From VRUE01 sp963774405 (GTDB taxonomy: Bacteria > Actinomycetota > Thermoleophilia > Solirubrobacterales > 70-9), in NCBI GenBank assembly GCA_963774405.1, contig CAVZEV010000008.1, positions 18,269 through 82,268 on the forward strand: a DNA stretch of 64,000 nt, written 5' to 3'. The position numbers were made by a program, and so were the translations under genes. Below, piece by piece: positions 8,629 to 16,823 of this stretch. The stretch's first letter is position 1. Every line of letters begins with the position of its first letter. Under the pieces are notes generated by a model. It worked only from the letters and a program-made list of their open reading frames with translations. It made no database searches and was not told the DNA's origin.

Positions 8629-8640
8629 GCCGGGGAATCT

Positions 8641-8748
8641 AGCGCAAGGGACGGGCATCCCCCGCGGAAACCTTAGAGCCCACCCCGGTAAGTACCCAAG
8701 AGGCCGTTCCAATGCGAGTTTCAGCGGGGGATGCCCGTCCCTTGCGCT
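8641..8748. repeat. 31-bp near-perfect inverted repeat upstream of uppP
   Basis: The arm at 8641-8671 is the reverse complement of 8718-8748 with a single mismatch, and the outer 25 bases are exact. The 46-base centre shows no further pairing that I can see. The structure spans the whole divergent intergenic region, and its right arm ends 18 bases before the uppP start. It is too long and too widely spaced for a normal terminator. Confidence 0.85.
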
Positions 8749-8765
8749 GCATAGGATCCCCCGCC

Positions 8766-9581
8766 GTGAGCAACCTCGAAGCCATCGTCCTCGGCCTGGT
8801 CCAGGGGCTGACCGAGTTCCTGCCGATCTCCTCCAGCGGCCACCTGCGGATCGTGCCGGCGCTGCTCGGCTGGCCCGACCCCGGCGCCGGTTTCACCGCC
8901 GTGATCCAGCTCGGCACGATGGCGGCGGTGCTGATCTACTTCCGCGCCGACCTCTGGCGCATCGCCGGCGCCTGGCTGAGCGAACTGCGGGTGCCGATCC
9001 GCCGCGCCGGCCAGGAGGCGAGGCTGGGCTGGTTCATCGTCCTCGGCACGATCCCGATCTCGATCTTCGGTCTCATCTTCAAGGACCAGATCGAATCGGG
9101 CGCCCGCAGCCTCTACCTGATCGGCTCGGCGCTGATCCTCTTCTCCTTCGTGATGGTCGCCGCCGAGCGGGTCGGCACCAGGCAGCGGTCGCTGGACGGG
9201 ATGGACGGCCGCGACGGGCTCTTCATCGGCGTCGCCCAGTCGCTGGCGCTGATCCCCGGCGTCTCGCGCTCGGGGGCGACGATCTCGGCCGGGCTCTTCC
9301 GCGACTTCGACCGCGTCGCCGCGGCCCGCTACTCGTTCCTGCTCTCGGTCCCGGCGGTCGTCCTCAGCGGCCTCTTCGAGCTGCGCAAGGTCGGCGAAGC
9401 CGGCGGCCCCTCGGTGGCGGCGACGGTGATCGCCACCCTGGTCGCCTTCGTCAGCGGCTACGCGGCGATCGCCTGGCTGCTGCGCTACCTCGGCTCGCAC
9501 AGCCTCGAGATCTTCGTCGTCTACCGGATCGCCCTCGGCGTCCTGGTCCTGGCCCTGACGGCCACCGGCGCGATCAGCTGA
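8766..9581 (+). CDS. uppP: Undecaprenyl-diphosphatase
   Basis: Integral membrane enzyme that dephosphorylates undecaprenyl-PP to recycle the lipid carrier for peptidoglycan and other wall polymers. It has the two conserved motifs of the BacA/UppP family: GLVQGLTEFLPISSSGHL at residues about 8-25 and ALIPGVSRSGATISAGLF in the middle. About eight hydrophobic segments fill its 271 residues, the normal size. The GTG at 8766 starts directly before the first motif. It lies just before the phosphate island, with which it has no tight operon link. Confidence 0.95.
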   Translation: MSNLEAIVLGLVQGLTEFLPISSSGHLRIVPALLGWPDPGAGFTAVIQLGTMAAVLIYFRADLWRIAGAWLSELRVPIRRAGQEARLGWFIVLGTIPISIFGLIFKDQIESGARSLYLIGSALILFSFVMVAAERVGTRQRSLDGMDGRDGLFIGVAQSLALIPGVSRSGATISAGLFRDFDRVAAARYSFLLSVPAVVLSGLFELRKVGEAGGPSVAATVIATLVAFVSGYAAIAWLLRYLGSHSLEIFVVYRIALGVLVLALTATGAIS

Positions 9582-9596
9582 ACCGCCCTATAAATG

Positions 9597-9626
9597 GCGA
9601 ACGGCCCGGGGCAGTGGGCCGTTCGC
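9597..9626 (+). terminator. Hairpin downstream of uppP
   Basis: An 11-bp perfect stem (9597-9607 with 9616-9626) around an 8-base loop begins 16 bases after the uppP stop. It has no T-run. A smaller stem follows at 9631-9648. The rest of the 250-base gap up to 9832 holds only the tandem repeat at 9771. Confidence 0.6.
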
Positions 9627-9770
9627 GGTGACGAGAGAGGAGTCTCGTGAGGTCGGAATTCTGGCGCCGATGCGCCGGCCTTCCGTGAACATTCGGAGAA
9701 TCTCCGGAGAAGGTCGGGTAACAACTCGGCGCGCTCTCTCGGCGACTTTCCCGCAAATTAGGGCGTTTTG

Positions 9771-9792
9771 GCTGTGAAAATCCTGTGAAAGC
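9771..9792 (-). promoter_or_regulatory. Pho-box-like tandem 11-bp repeat upstream of the response regulator
   Basis: On the minus strand two 11-base units begin TTTCACAG and lie head to tail (on the plus strand CTGTGAAAATC then CTGTGAAAGCA). The period and TTCACA core match the other arrays in this island. It sits 41 bases before the regulator start, which suggests autoregulation. Confidence 0.6.
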
Positions 9793-9832
9793 AGGGCTTT
9801 TATCCGGGCGCCCGTCTTCGTCACCGCATACA

Positions 9833-10654
9833 ATGCCGCTCGTCTTGACCTCGCAGCAGACCACGCGGCTTGCGGTCATCGATGACGACAGCGGTTTCGT
9901 CACCGTGCTCTCCAAGCGCACCGAGGCCGCCGGCTGGCAACAGCGCGTGCTGAGCAGCGCGATCCCGCCGGACGAGCTGGTGGCGATGAAGCTGAACGCG
10001 CTGCTGCTCGACATGGACGTGCTCGGCGACGAAGCCTGGGAGTACCTGGGCCGCGTCTGCGGGACGCTCCCCGACCTCGCCGTCGTCGTCTGCAGCGGTC
10101 GCTCGACCGTGGCCCAGCGGGTGCGCGCCCTGCGGCTCGGGGTCGACGACTGGATCGGCAAGCCCTGTCACCCCGAGGAGGTGATGGCGCGGATCGAAGC
10201 GGTCTCGCGCCGCCGCCGTCGCCGCACCCAGGGGGCGAGCGTCGAGGCCGGGCCGGTCGTCGTCGGCGAGCTGGAGATCCGCGCCGACCAGTTCCAGGCC
10301 TTCGTCGGCGAGGGCAGCCTCGACCTCACCCGTCGCGAGTTCGAGCTGCTGCAGCTGCTCGCCGACACCAAGGGCCAGGTGCTCGAGCGCGAGGCGATCT
10401 ACCAGCGCGTCTGGGGCTACGCGATGGCCCACGGCGATCGCTCCGTCGACGTCTTCATCCGCAAGCTGCGCCAGAAGCTGGAGAAGCGCTCGCCCGGCTG
10501 GCGCTACATCCACACCCACTTCGGCGTCGGCTATCGCTTCGATCCCGAGTCGGTCGGCGGGGTGGCGCCGGAGCTGGCCGCGGAGGCCGTCGCCGGCATC
10601 GAGCCGCAGGCGCCGAATTCACAAGTAGTTCACAGCAGCTTTACGGCCGCGTAA
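9833..10654 (+). CDS. OmpR/PhoB-type response regulator
   Basis: A 273-residue two-domain regulator. The receiver has an acidic cluster (AVIDDDSGF), phosphoacceptor aspartate in LLLDMDVLG, the switch residue in VVVCSGRS and the lysine of DDWIGKPCHPEEV. A basic linker leads to a winged-helix DNA-binding domain (LTRREFELLQLLAD, DRSVDVFIRKLRQKLE, IHTHFGVGYRF). Next to pstS this is most simply the phosphate-starvation regulator, a PhoB/PhoP equivalent. No PhoR-like histidine kinase is encoded in the window, so its partner must be elsewhere. Pho-box-like repeats lie before its start and at its 3' end. Confidence 0.88.
   Translation: MPLVLTSQQTTRLAVIDDDSGFVTVLSKRTEAAGWQQRVLSSAIPPDELVAMKLNALLLDMDVLGDEAWEYLGRVCGTLPDLAVVVCSGRSTVAQRVRALRLGVDDWIGKPCHPEEVMARIEAVSRRRRRRTQGASVEAGPVVVGELEIRADQFQAFVGEGSLDLTRREFELLQLLADTKGQVLEREAIYQRVWGYAMAHGDRSVDVFIRKLRQKLEKRSPGWRYIHTHFGVGYRFDPESVGGVAPELAAEAVAGIEPQAPNSQVVHSSFTAA
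10617..10649 (+). promoter_or_regulatory. Pho-box-like array of three 11-bp units before the winged-helix gene
   Basis: Three consecutive 11-base units, ATTCACAAGTA, GTTCACAGCAG and CTTTACGGCCG, keep the TTCACA-like core in register. The array overlaps the end of the regulator gene and lies 41 bases before the next start. Confidence 0.65.
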
Positions 10655-10689
10655 CCGATCACCCGGCCCTGGCGGCCATCCTCGCGGCC

Positions 10690-10977
10690 ATGTTGGAGAT
10701 CAGGCCAGAGGAGCATGCGGCGCTCGTCGACGGTCGACCGCTGAGCCTGACCGTTCGCGAGCTGCAACTGCTGACCACGCTGGCGGCGCACCCGCAGCGC
10801 ATCCTCACCCGCGAGGAGCTCTACGCCGAGGTCTGGGGCCGCGAACCGCGCCACGACGACCGCTCGGTCGACGTCTACGTCAGCCGCCTGCGCTCGAAGC
10901 TGGGCGAGGCGCTGCCGGGCCGGAACCTGATCCACACCCACAGCGGCATCGGCTACCGCTTCTCGCCCGAGGGATAG
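10690..10977 (+). CDS. Stand-alone OmpR-type winged-helix DNA-binding protein
   Basis: A 95-residue protein consisting only of a Trans_reg_C domain: LSLTVRELQLLTTLAAHP, ILTREELYAEVWG, DRSVDVYVSRLRSKLGEAL and IHTHSGIGYRFSPEG. It closely parallels the C-terminal half of the full regulator encoded just upstream, pointing to a duplication that lost the receiver. Without a phosphorylation domain it could bind Pho boxes constitutively or compete with the full regulator. It starts at an ATG behind its own Pho-box array and precedes the one in front of pstS. Confidence 0.8.
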   Translation: MLEIRPEEHAALVDGRPLSLTVRELQLLTTLAAHPQRILTREELYAEVWGREPRHDDRSVDVYVSRLRSKLGEALPGRNLIHTHSGIGYRFSPEG

Positions 10978-10994
10978 CGCGGTAGCAGGGGCCT

Positions 10995-11027
10995 TTTACA
11001 TCCTTTTCACATCCTCGATACACGCAG
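10995..11027 (+). promoter_or_regulatory. Pho-box-like array upstream of pstS
   Basis: Units TTTACATCCTT and TTCACATCCTC match at nine of eleven positions, and a weaker third unit GATACACGCAG keeps the ACA core in phase. It lies 77 bases before the pstS start. Confidence 0.65.
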
Positions 11028-11103
11028 GTAACAAGCTGCCAAGGGGCCGCTGGGAGCCTGCCATCGAAGCTCAGATCGTTTCCCAAGAACTAAGGAGATA
11101 CGC

Positions 11104-12192
11104 GTGACCAAGAGACTTCTAAGCGTCGGACTCGCCCTGGCGCTTGCAATCGGCGTCGCTGCCTGCGGCAGCTCGTCCTCGGACAGCGGCGGCAGCGGCG
11201 GTGGCGGCACGATCAGCGGCGCCGGCTCGACCTTCGCACAGCCGATCATCAGCCAGTGGGGGTCCGAACTAAAGGAAACGGACGGGCTCACCGTCAACTA
11301 CAACTCAATCGGCTCGGGCGGCGGCATCGCCCAGTTCCAGGCCAACACGGTCGATTTCGGCGATACCGACTCGGCGATGAGCGACGAAGAAATCGAAGTT
11401 GCCGACAAAAACGGCACCACCGTCCACGTGCCGATCGTTTTCGGCGCGGTCACTGTCTCCTACAACCTGCCGGGCGTCGAATCGGGGCTCAAGCTCGACG
11501 GCGAAACCGTTGGCAATATCTTCCTCGGCAAGATCACCAAGTGGAACGATCCGGCGATCGCCAAGCTGAACCCGGGGGTCGAACTTCCCGGCACCTCGAT
11601 CACCGTGGTCCATCGCTCCGACGAATCGGGCACCACGGCGCTGTTCACCCAGTTCCTCGATGAAACCAACCAGCAGTGGCACAGCCAGGTCGGCACCGAC
11701 AAGACGGTCAAGTGGCCGACCGGCACCGGCGCCAACGGCAACGAGGGTGTGGCCGGTGCTGTTCAGCAGACCGAAGGCGCGATCGGCTACGTCGAGCTCG
11801 CCTACGCCCTGCAGAACGAATTCACCACCGCGGCGGTCCAGAACAAGGCGGGCGACTTCGTCGCTCCCACACTGGAGTCGACCTCAGCCGCGAGCGAAGG
11901 CGTGAAGTTCCCGCCGGACCTGCGCTTCAGCGCGATCAACGCCTCGACCTCGCCGAAGGCCTACCCGATTGCCTCGGGCACCTTCGTGATCGTCTACGAA
12001 GACCTCTGCAAGGCCGGCAAGAGCGAAGCGACCGCCAAGAACGTGGTCACCTTCCTCAACTACGGCCTCGGCGAAGGCCAGCAGGTAGCGGAAAAACTCG
12101 ACTACGCCGGGCTCTCACCGGAACTGCTGAAGGCGTCTCAGGCCAAGGTTGACGGCCTGATGTGCAACGGCAAGACGATCGAAGCGTCGTAG
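11104..12192 (+). CDS. pstS: Phosphate ABC transporter substrate-binding lipoprotein
   Basis: It captures inorganic phosphate outside the membrane for the PstCAB transporter. A GTG start behind a good AAGGAG site gives a lipoprotein signal ending AIGVAACGSS (lipidated Cys near residue 21) and a Ser/Gly-rich linker. The phosphate-binding fold follows, with ISGAGSTFAQPIISQW, VNYNSIGSGGGIAQFQ, FGDTDSAMSDEE, and VVHRSDESGTTALFTQFL. At 362 residues it is normal length and undamaged. It is the first gene of the pst operon, behind a Pho-box-like array. Confidence 0.96.
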   Translation: MTKRLLSVGLALALAIGVAACGSSSSDSGGSGGGGTISGAGSTFAQPIISQWGSELKETDGLTVNYNSIGSGGGIAQFQANTVDFGDTDSAMSDEEIEVADKNGTTVHVPIVFGAVTVSYNLPGVESGLKLDGETVGNIFLGKITKWNDPAIAKLNPGVELPGTSITVVHRSDESGTTALFTQFLDETNQQWHSQVGTDKTVKWPTGTGANGNEGVAGAVQQTEGAIGYVELAYALQNEFTTAAVQNKAGDFVAPTLESTSAASEGVKFPPDLRFSAINASTSPKAYPIASGTFVIVYEDLCKAGKSEATAKNVVTFLNYGLGEGQQVAEKLDYAGLSPELLKASQAKVDGLMCNGKTIEAS

Positions 12193-12230
12193 CGGGCCTC
12201 GCTTGGAGGCTGGAGTCCAAAAGGTTCCAG

Positions 12231-12263
12231 GGGGCGGGCGATCTCTCAATCGCTCGCCCCTTT
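12231..12263 (+). terminator. Hairpin with short T-run between pstS and pstC
   Basis: A 12-bp stem (12231-12242 with 12249-12260, one G-U pair) around a 6-base loop is followed by TTT. Partial terminators between pstS and pstC are a known way to make more binding protein than permease. Its position also argues against the upstream TTG (12203) as pstC start. Confidence 0.7.
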
Positions 12264-12280
12264 CGCGTCTGCCCGATCGC

Positions 12281-13207
12281 TTGGTGCGGATCGGGCTGAC
12301 GGCGATCTCAGCGGCAATCCTGGTCCTGCTTGCCTATTTCTTCGTCAAGCTCACGCTCGAAGCGAAGCCGGTCTTCGAAAGGTTCGGTGTCTTCGGCTTC
12401 GTCTTCACCAATGACTGGGACGTCTCGAAAGGCATCTACGGGGCTCTGCCCCTCGTCGTCGGCACGCTTGTCACCTCGACGCTGGCCCTGGTCATCGGCG
12501 TGCCGATCGCGGTCTCGGTCGCCCTCTTCCTCACCGAGCTCTGTCCGCGACGGATCCGCGGATCGCTGGTCGTCATGGTCGACCTGCTTGCCGCGGTGCC
12601 CTCGGTCGTCTACGGGCTCTGGGCCTTCTACTTCCTGATCCCGAAGCTGAAACCGATCGAGCAGTGGTTCGCCGACACCTTCCATTTCCTCCCTTTCGTG
12701 GCCACCGACAACGTCGCCGGCCCCAACTACTTCATCGCCGGCTTGATCCTGGCGATCATGCTTTTGCCAATCGTCAGCGCGATCAGCCGCGAGGTCATCT
12801 CCACCGTGCCACCCGACCAGAAGGAGGCGGCGCTCGCCCTCGGCGCGACCCGCTGGGAGATGATCCGCACCGCGATGCTCCCCTACGCCCGCCGCGGCAT
12901 CGTCGGCGGCTCGATGCTCGGCCTGGGGCGGGCGATCGGCGAGACGATCGCGGTCACGATCGTGATCGGCGACAACCCGATCCTTGGCCACAGCATCTTC
13001 GACCAGGGCTACACGCTTGCCGCGGTGATCGCCAACGAGTTCAACGAGGCCGCGGCGGATCCGCTCCACCGCGCGGCCCTGATCGGCGCCGGCCTCGTGC
13101 TCTTCGTCCTCACCCTGCTGGTCAACTCGATCGCCCGGTTGATGGTGCTGCGTAGCGAGCGACAGGGATCGCGCCCGATCTCCCCGGCCGCGGCGGAGGG
13201 CATCTAA
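12281..13207 (+). CDS. pstC: Phosphate ABC transporter permease PstC
   Basis: Inner-membrane permease with six hydrophobic helices. Family landmarks are GALPLVVGTLVTSTLALV, the loop VVYGLWAFYFLIP, and the cytoplasmic coupling motif EAALALGATRWEMIRTAMLP followed by GLGRAIGETIAVTIVIG. The frame is open from a TTG at 12203, but a hairpin lies between that codon and the first helix, so I prefer TTG 12281 or GTG 12284. The stop is directly followed by pstA. Confidence 0.93.
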   Translation: MVRIGLTAISAAILVLLAYFFVKLTLEAKPVFERFGVFGFVFTNDWDVSKGIYGALPLVVGTLVTSTLALVIGVPIAVSVALFLTELCPRRIRGSLVVMVDLLAAVPSVVYGLWAFYFLIPKLKPIEQWFADTFHFLPFVATDNVAGPNYFIAGLILAIMLLPIVSAISREVISTVPPDQKEAALALGATRWEMIRTAMLPYARRGIVGGSMLGLGRAIGETIAVTIVIGDNPILGHSIFDQGYTLAAVIANEFNEAAADPLHRAALIGAGLVLFVLTLLVNSIARLMVLRSERQGSRPISPAAAEGI

Positions 13208-14111
13208 GTGGAGTCGGCGAGCCTTTCCACTCCGGGCGCGCTGCCGCCCGTGAGCGCCCGTCGCCGTCGCACCGATCGCCTCGCCCGATCGGTGCTCTGG
13301 TTGGCGACGATCGTCGCGATAGTGCCGCTCGTCCTCATCGTCTTCTACATCCTCAGCAAGGGAGTGGGGGCTCTGAGTGTCGAATTCTTCACCACCGATC
13401 CGACCGGGAACTTCTTCGGCGATCAGGGCGGGGTGAAGAGCGCGATCCTCGGCACGATCGAGATCGTCGGCGCCGCCGCCCTGATCGCGGTCCCGCTGGG
13501 AGTTGGCGTGGCTCTCTACCTGACGGAGTACGGCGGCAACGCCAGGCTGGCTCATGCGGTCCGCTTCTTCGTCGACGTGATGACCGGGGTGCCCTCGATC
13601 GTGTTCGGGCTCTTCATCTACCTGACCCTGGTGCTGGCCGGCGTTGGCGGTTCCAGCTTCGCCGGCTGGAAGGGCTCGGCGGCCCTGGCGCTGCTGATGC
13701 TTCCGGTCGTGACCCGGTCCGCCGAGGTGGTGCTGCAGCTCGTGCCCGGCTCGTTGCGCGAGGCGGCACTGGCGCTCGGCGCCCCGCGCTGGAAGGTGAT
13801 CGTGCGCGTGATCCTGCCCAGCGCCGCACCCGGCATCATCACCGGCTCGCTCCTGGCGATCGCTCGCGCCGCGGGCGAGACCGCGCCGCTGCTGTTCACT
13901 GCCACTATCGTCAAGGCAACCACCTTCGACCTCAACCAGCCGATGAACTCACTCCCGGCCCAGATCTTCCAGGACCTCAAGCAGCCCAATGACGAACTCG
14001 TTCAGCGAGCCTGGGGCGCGGCGATAACGCTGGTCGCGATGATCCTGCTGCTCACCCTGATCGCCAAGCTGATCCAACGGAGAAGTCGTGTCCAAGGAGC
14101 CCCCGAGATGA
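13208..14111 (+). CDS. pstA: Phosphate ABC transporter permease PstA
   Basis: Second permease subunit. Key stretches are GTIEIVGAAALIAVPLGV, FVDVMTGVPSIVFGLF, the coupling loop REAALALGAPRWKVIVRVIL and AIARAAGETAPLLFTAT. The open frame runs on to 14212, but the residues after LIAKLIQRRSR are arginine-rich nonsense. A single-base shift there would end the protein at the TGA at 14109-14111, overlapping the pstB ATG as ATGA. I therefore place the end at 14111 and treat the longer frame as a frameshift product. Confidence 0.9.
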
Positions 14112-14997
14112 ACCCGAACCGAGATCGACGCCCCCGAGGTCGGGGGCGAAGCCGCCGACCTCTCCGCCCAGTCGCAAGGCGGGGGCGTCGGCCACGTCAC
14201 CGGTCCGTCTGAGGCCGAAACCGCGTCACGGACGCCGGCGCTCAAGCGCGCAGGTGGAGCTTCGCGGGCTGAGCGCCTACTACGGCGACCACCGGGCCGT
14301 GAAGAACGTCAGCCTGCGGTTCTCGGGCGAAGACGTGACCGCGATCATCGGTCCCTCGGGGTGCGGCAAGTCGACGATGGTGCGTTGCGTCAACCGCATG
14401 CACGAGGAGATGCCCGGTGCCCGGGCGGAGGGCGTGGTGCTGCTCGATGATGCCGATCTCTATGGCTCCAGGCGTGGACGTCGTCGCGGTTCGCCGGGCG
14501 ATCGGGATGGTGTTCCAGAAGCCGAACCCGTTCCCGACAATGTCGATCTTCGACAACGTTGCCTCGGGGCTGCGGTTCACGGGCGGCGGTCGTGGCGAAA
14601 CCGAGGCCCGGGTGAGCGAGCGCTGGGCGAAGCGGCCTCTGGGAGGAGGTCAAGGACAGGCTGGGCAAGCCGGGCCTCGGCCTCTCGGGCGGGCAGCAGC
14701 AGCGCCTCTGCATAGCCCGGGCGCTCGCCGTCGACCCCGAGGTGTTGCTGATGGACGAGCCTTGCTCGGCGCTCGATCCGGTTGCGACCCTGAGGATCGA
14801 GGAGTTGATCGGAGAGCTGAAGCAGCGCGTGACGATCGTCATCGTCACTCACAACATGCAGCAGGCCGCGCGGGTCGCCGACACGACGGTCTTCATGCTG
14901 AGCGGCGAGCTGGTCGAGGTCGGGGCGACCGACAAGCTGTTCACCAACCCCGACGACGAGACGCACCGAGCAGTACGTCACCGGGAAGTTCGGCTGA
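14108..14997 (+). CDS. pstB: Phosphate ABC transporter ATP-binding protein, frameshifted
   Basis: ATPase of the Pst transporter. Fragments in different frames assemble into one PstB. An acidic N-terminal extension leads to VELRGLSAYYGDHRAVKNVS, Walker A IIGPSGCGKSTMVRCVNRM, then in another frame AIGMVFQKPNPFPTMSIFD (Q-loop), then GLSGGQQQRLCIARALAVD (signature) and VLLMDEPCSALDPVAT (Walker B), ending near EQYVTGKFG. At least five single-base shifts are needed, near 14240, 14468, 14615, 14640 and 14964. All catalytic motifs survive, so sequencing error is the simplest explanation. The final TGA overlaps the phoU ATG. Confidence 0.88.
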
Positions 14998-15675
14998 TGG
15001 CGCCGCCGAGACGCGACTCAGTACCAGGAGGAACTGGAGCGGCTCGAGGCGAGCGGCCTGGGTGGGCTCGACCTCGCCGGTGCGGCCCTCGCCCGCACAC
15101 TGGAGGCGATCGAGCACCAGGACGTCGAGCTGGCGCAGATCGTCATCGCCGACGACGATCGCATCGACGGCCGCTACCTCGAGGTGCACCAGGCGCTGAT
15201 CACGCTGCTCGCCACGCAATCGCCGGTGGCGACCGACCTGCGGCTGATCTCGGCGCTGCTGCACGTGCTGAAGAACGTCGAGCGGATGGGCGACCAGTGC
15301 GTGAACATCTGCAAGATGATCCCGCTGACCGGCAACGAGCCGCCGTCGGACCAGGAGATGGTGAAGCTGATCCTGACCATGGGCGGACAGACGAAGACGC
15401 TGCTGAGCCAGGCCAAGCGGGCCTTCGCCGATCGCGACATCGAAATTGCCCAAGACCTGGTCCGCCAGGACGACGTCGTCGACAACCTCAACCGCGAGTG
15501 CTTCCGGCTCGCCCTGGAGATCGGCGACGACGCCGACAAGCGCGAGTGGGCGATGACGATGCTGCTGGCGGCGCGGGCGATCGAGCGGATCGGCGACAAC
15601 GCGGTGGACATCGGCGAGCAGGTCGCCTTCGTCGTCACGGGGTTGTTTCGGGAGTTCGAGGATGCTTCGCATCCG
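14997..15675 (+). CDS. phoU: Phosphate transport system regulatory protein PhoU, no stop codon seen
   Basis: All-helical regulator that restrains PhoR/PhoB signalling and Pst activity. Recognisable parts are QYQEELERLEASGLGGLDLA, QALITLLATQSPVATDLRLI, KNVERMGDQCVNICKM and, in the second repeat, ARAIERIGDNAVDIGEQVAF (metal-binding E/D motif). A frameshift near 15015 separates the overlapping ATG from the body. The family normally ends near REFEDASHP, which is reached at 15675, but no stop follows and the frame stays open into the next gene. Confidence 0.88.
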
Positions 15676-15882
15676 AGGGGGTGGTGCGAGGGGTGGGGTG
15701 CGTCCTGCGATCGCATCGCGACGGACATGGCGGGCCTCGCCGGGAGTGCCGACGTTCTCCGGACGACCTCGCCGATGGGGGTCCCCGACGCGGCTCGCAA
15801 TGAGTCCGTGCGCATCCGTCCGGCGCGAGTGACCGCAGAGATCGTTGAGATCCGACGGTTCTGGGAACATCGGAAGAACGCC
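15676..15882 (+). other. 207-base spacer between phoU and ppx, open in the phoU frame
   Basis: This stretch continues the phoU reading frame without a stop into the phosphatase start but encodes nothing recognisable. It has no obvious hairpin or Pho box. The base composition is slightly less GC-rich than its neighbours. It may be an untranslated spacer with a lost phoU stop, or a real linker. Confidence 0.4.
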
Positions 15883-16794
15883 GTGACGCTCTGTGCCGCC
15901 ATAGATATTGGGTCGAATACGACTCGGGTGCTCGTTGCCGAGCCCGTTGAGGGGCAGTTGAAGAAGGTGATGGAGCAGCGGGCGTATACGCGGATCAACA
16001 AGGCGCTCGACGGGGACGGGGCGATCTTGGCGGCGAAGGTCGATGAGGTTTGCGACGTGGTCGCGACTCAGGTGCGGCTGGCGAAAGAGCTGGGGGCGGA
16101 AGAGATTCGCGCTGTCGCGACGGCCGCGGTGCGCGAGGCCTCCAACAGCGACGAGGTCGCGAGCCGCTATTGGCGAGGCGGCGGGCGTCCGGGTCGAGGT
16201 GCTCAGCGACGAGGAGGAGGGGAGGCTCTCCTTCATCGGCGCGACCAAGACGCTCGGCCACCCGGTCGAAGGGCGGGTCGGCGTCGTCGACGTCGGCGGC
16301 GGCTCGACCGAGGTGATCCTCGGCACCGTGCCGGGTGGCGCCGAGGAGGTCCGTTCCTGGCGGGTCGGCTCGGGAGTGCTCGCCAACGAGCTGATCTCCT
16401 CCGATCCACCGTCCGCGGCCGAGATCCGCAAGGTCCGCGACCGCATCGAGGACATTTTCGAGGGGGTCGAGATCGAGCATCCGGCCCAGGCCGTCGCGGT
16501 CGGCGGCAGCGCCACCTCGCTGCGCCGGCTGGTCGGCGCAGTGCTCGAGTACGAGACGCTGGAGCGGGGGATCCGGGTGCTCTGCGGCGACCCGGCCGCC
16601 GACGTCGCGCGTCGCTTCGAGCTCGACCCCGAACGGGTCCGCATCCTCACCACCGGCGTGCTGCTGCTGGAGAAGGTCTCCGAGCTGCTCGGCCAGCCGC
16701 TGCAGATCGGCAAGGGCGGGTTGCGCGAGGGCGTCGTCCTCGATCTGCTCAACGGCAACAGCAACGGCTCCAAGCTCGGCGCCTCGTCGCCTGA
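15883..16794 (+). CDS. Ppx/GppA exopolyphosphatase-family protein, frameshifted
   Basis: Releases phosphate from polyphosphate or converts pppGpp to ppGpp. The N-terminal half reads AAIDIGSNTTRVLVAEP, INKALDGDGAI and IRAVATAAVREASNS. After a shift near 16170 the second half reads VEVLSDEEEGRLSFIGATK, VGVVDVGGGSTEVILGTV, RVGSGVLANELI and AVAVGGSATSL. These are the ASKHA phosphate-binding loops of the family. A second shift near 16785 would use the TGA at 16792-16794. It is about 300 residues, the short Ppx form. Sitting between phoU and CHAD points to polyphosphate rather than stringent-response work. Confidence 0.85.
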   Translation: MTLCAAIDIGSNTTRVLVAEPVEGQLKKVMEQRAYTRINKALDGDGAILAAKVDEVCDVVATQVRLAKELGAEEIRAVATAAVREASNSDEVASRYWRGGGRPGRGAQRRGGGEALLHRRDQDARPPGRRAGRRRRRRRRLDRGDPRHRAGWRRGGPFLAGRLGSARQRADLLRSTVRGRDPQGPRPHRGHFRGGRDRASGPGRRGRRQRHLAAPAGRRSARVRDAGAGDPGALRRPGRRRRASLRARPRTGPHPHHRRAAAGEGLRAARPAAADRQGRVARGRRPRSAQRQQQRLQARRLVA

Positions 16795-16823
16795 CGGGCT
16801 CGGCCGTCCTCTAGCCTCCCAGC

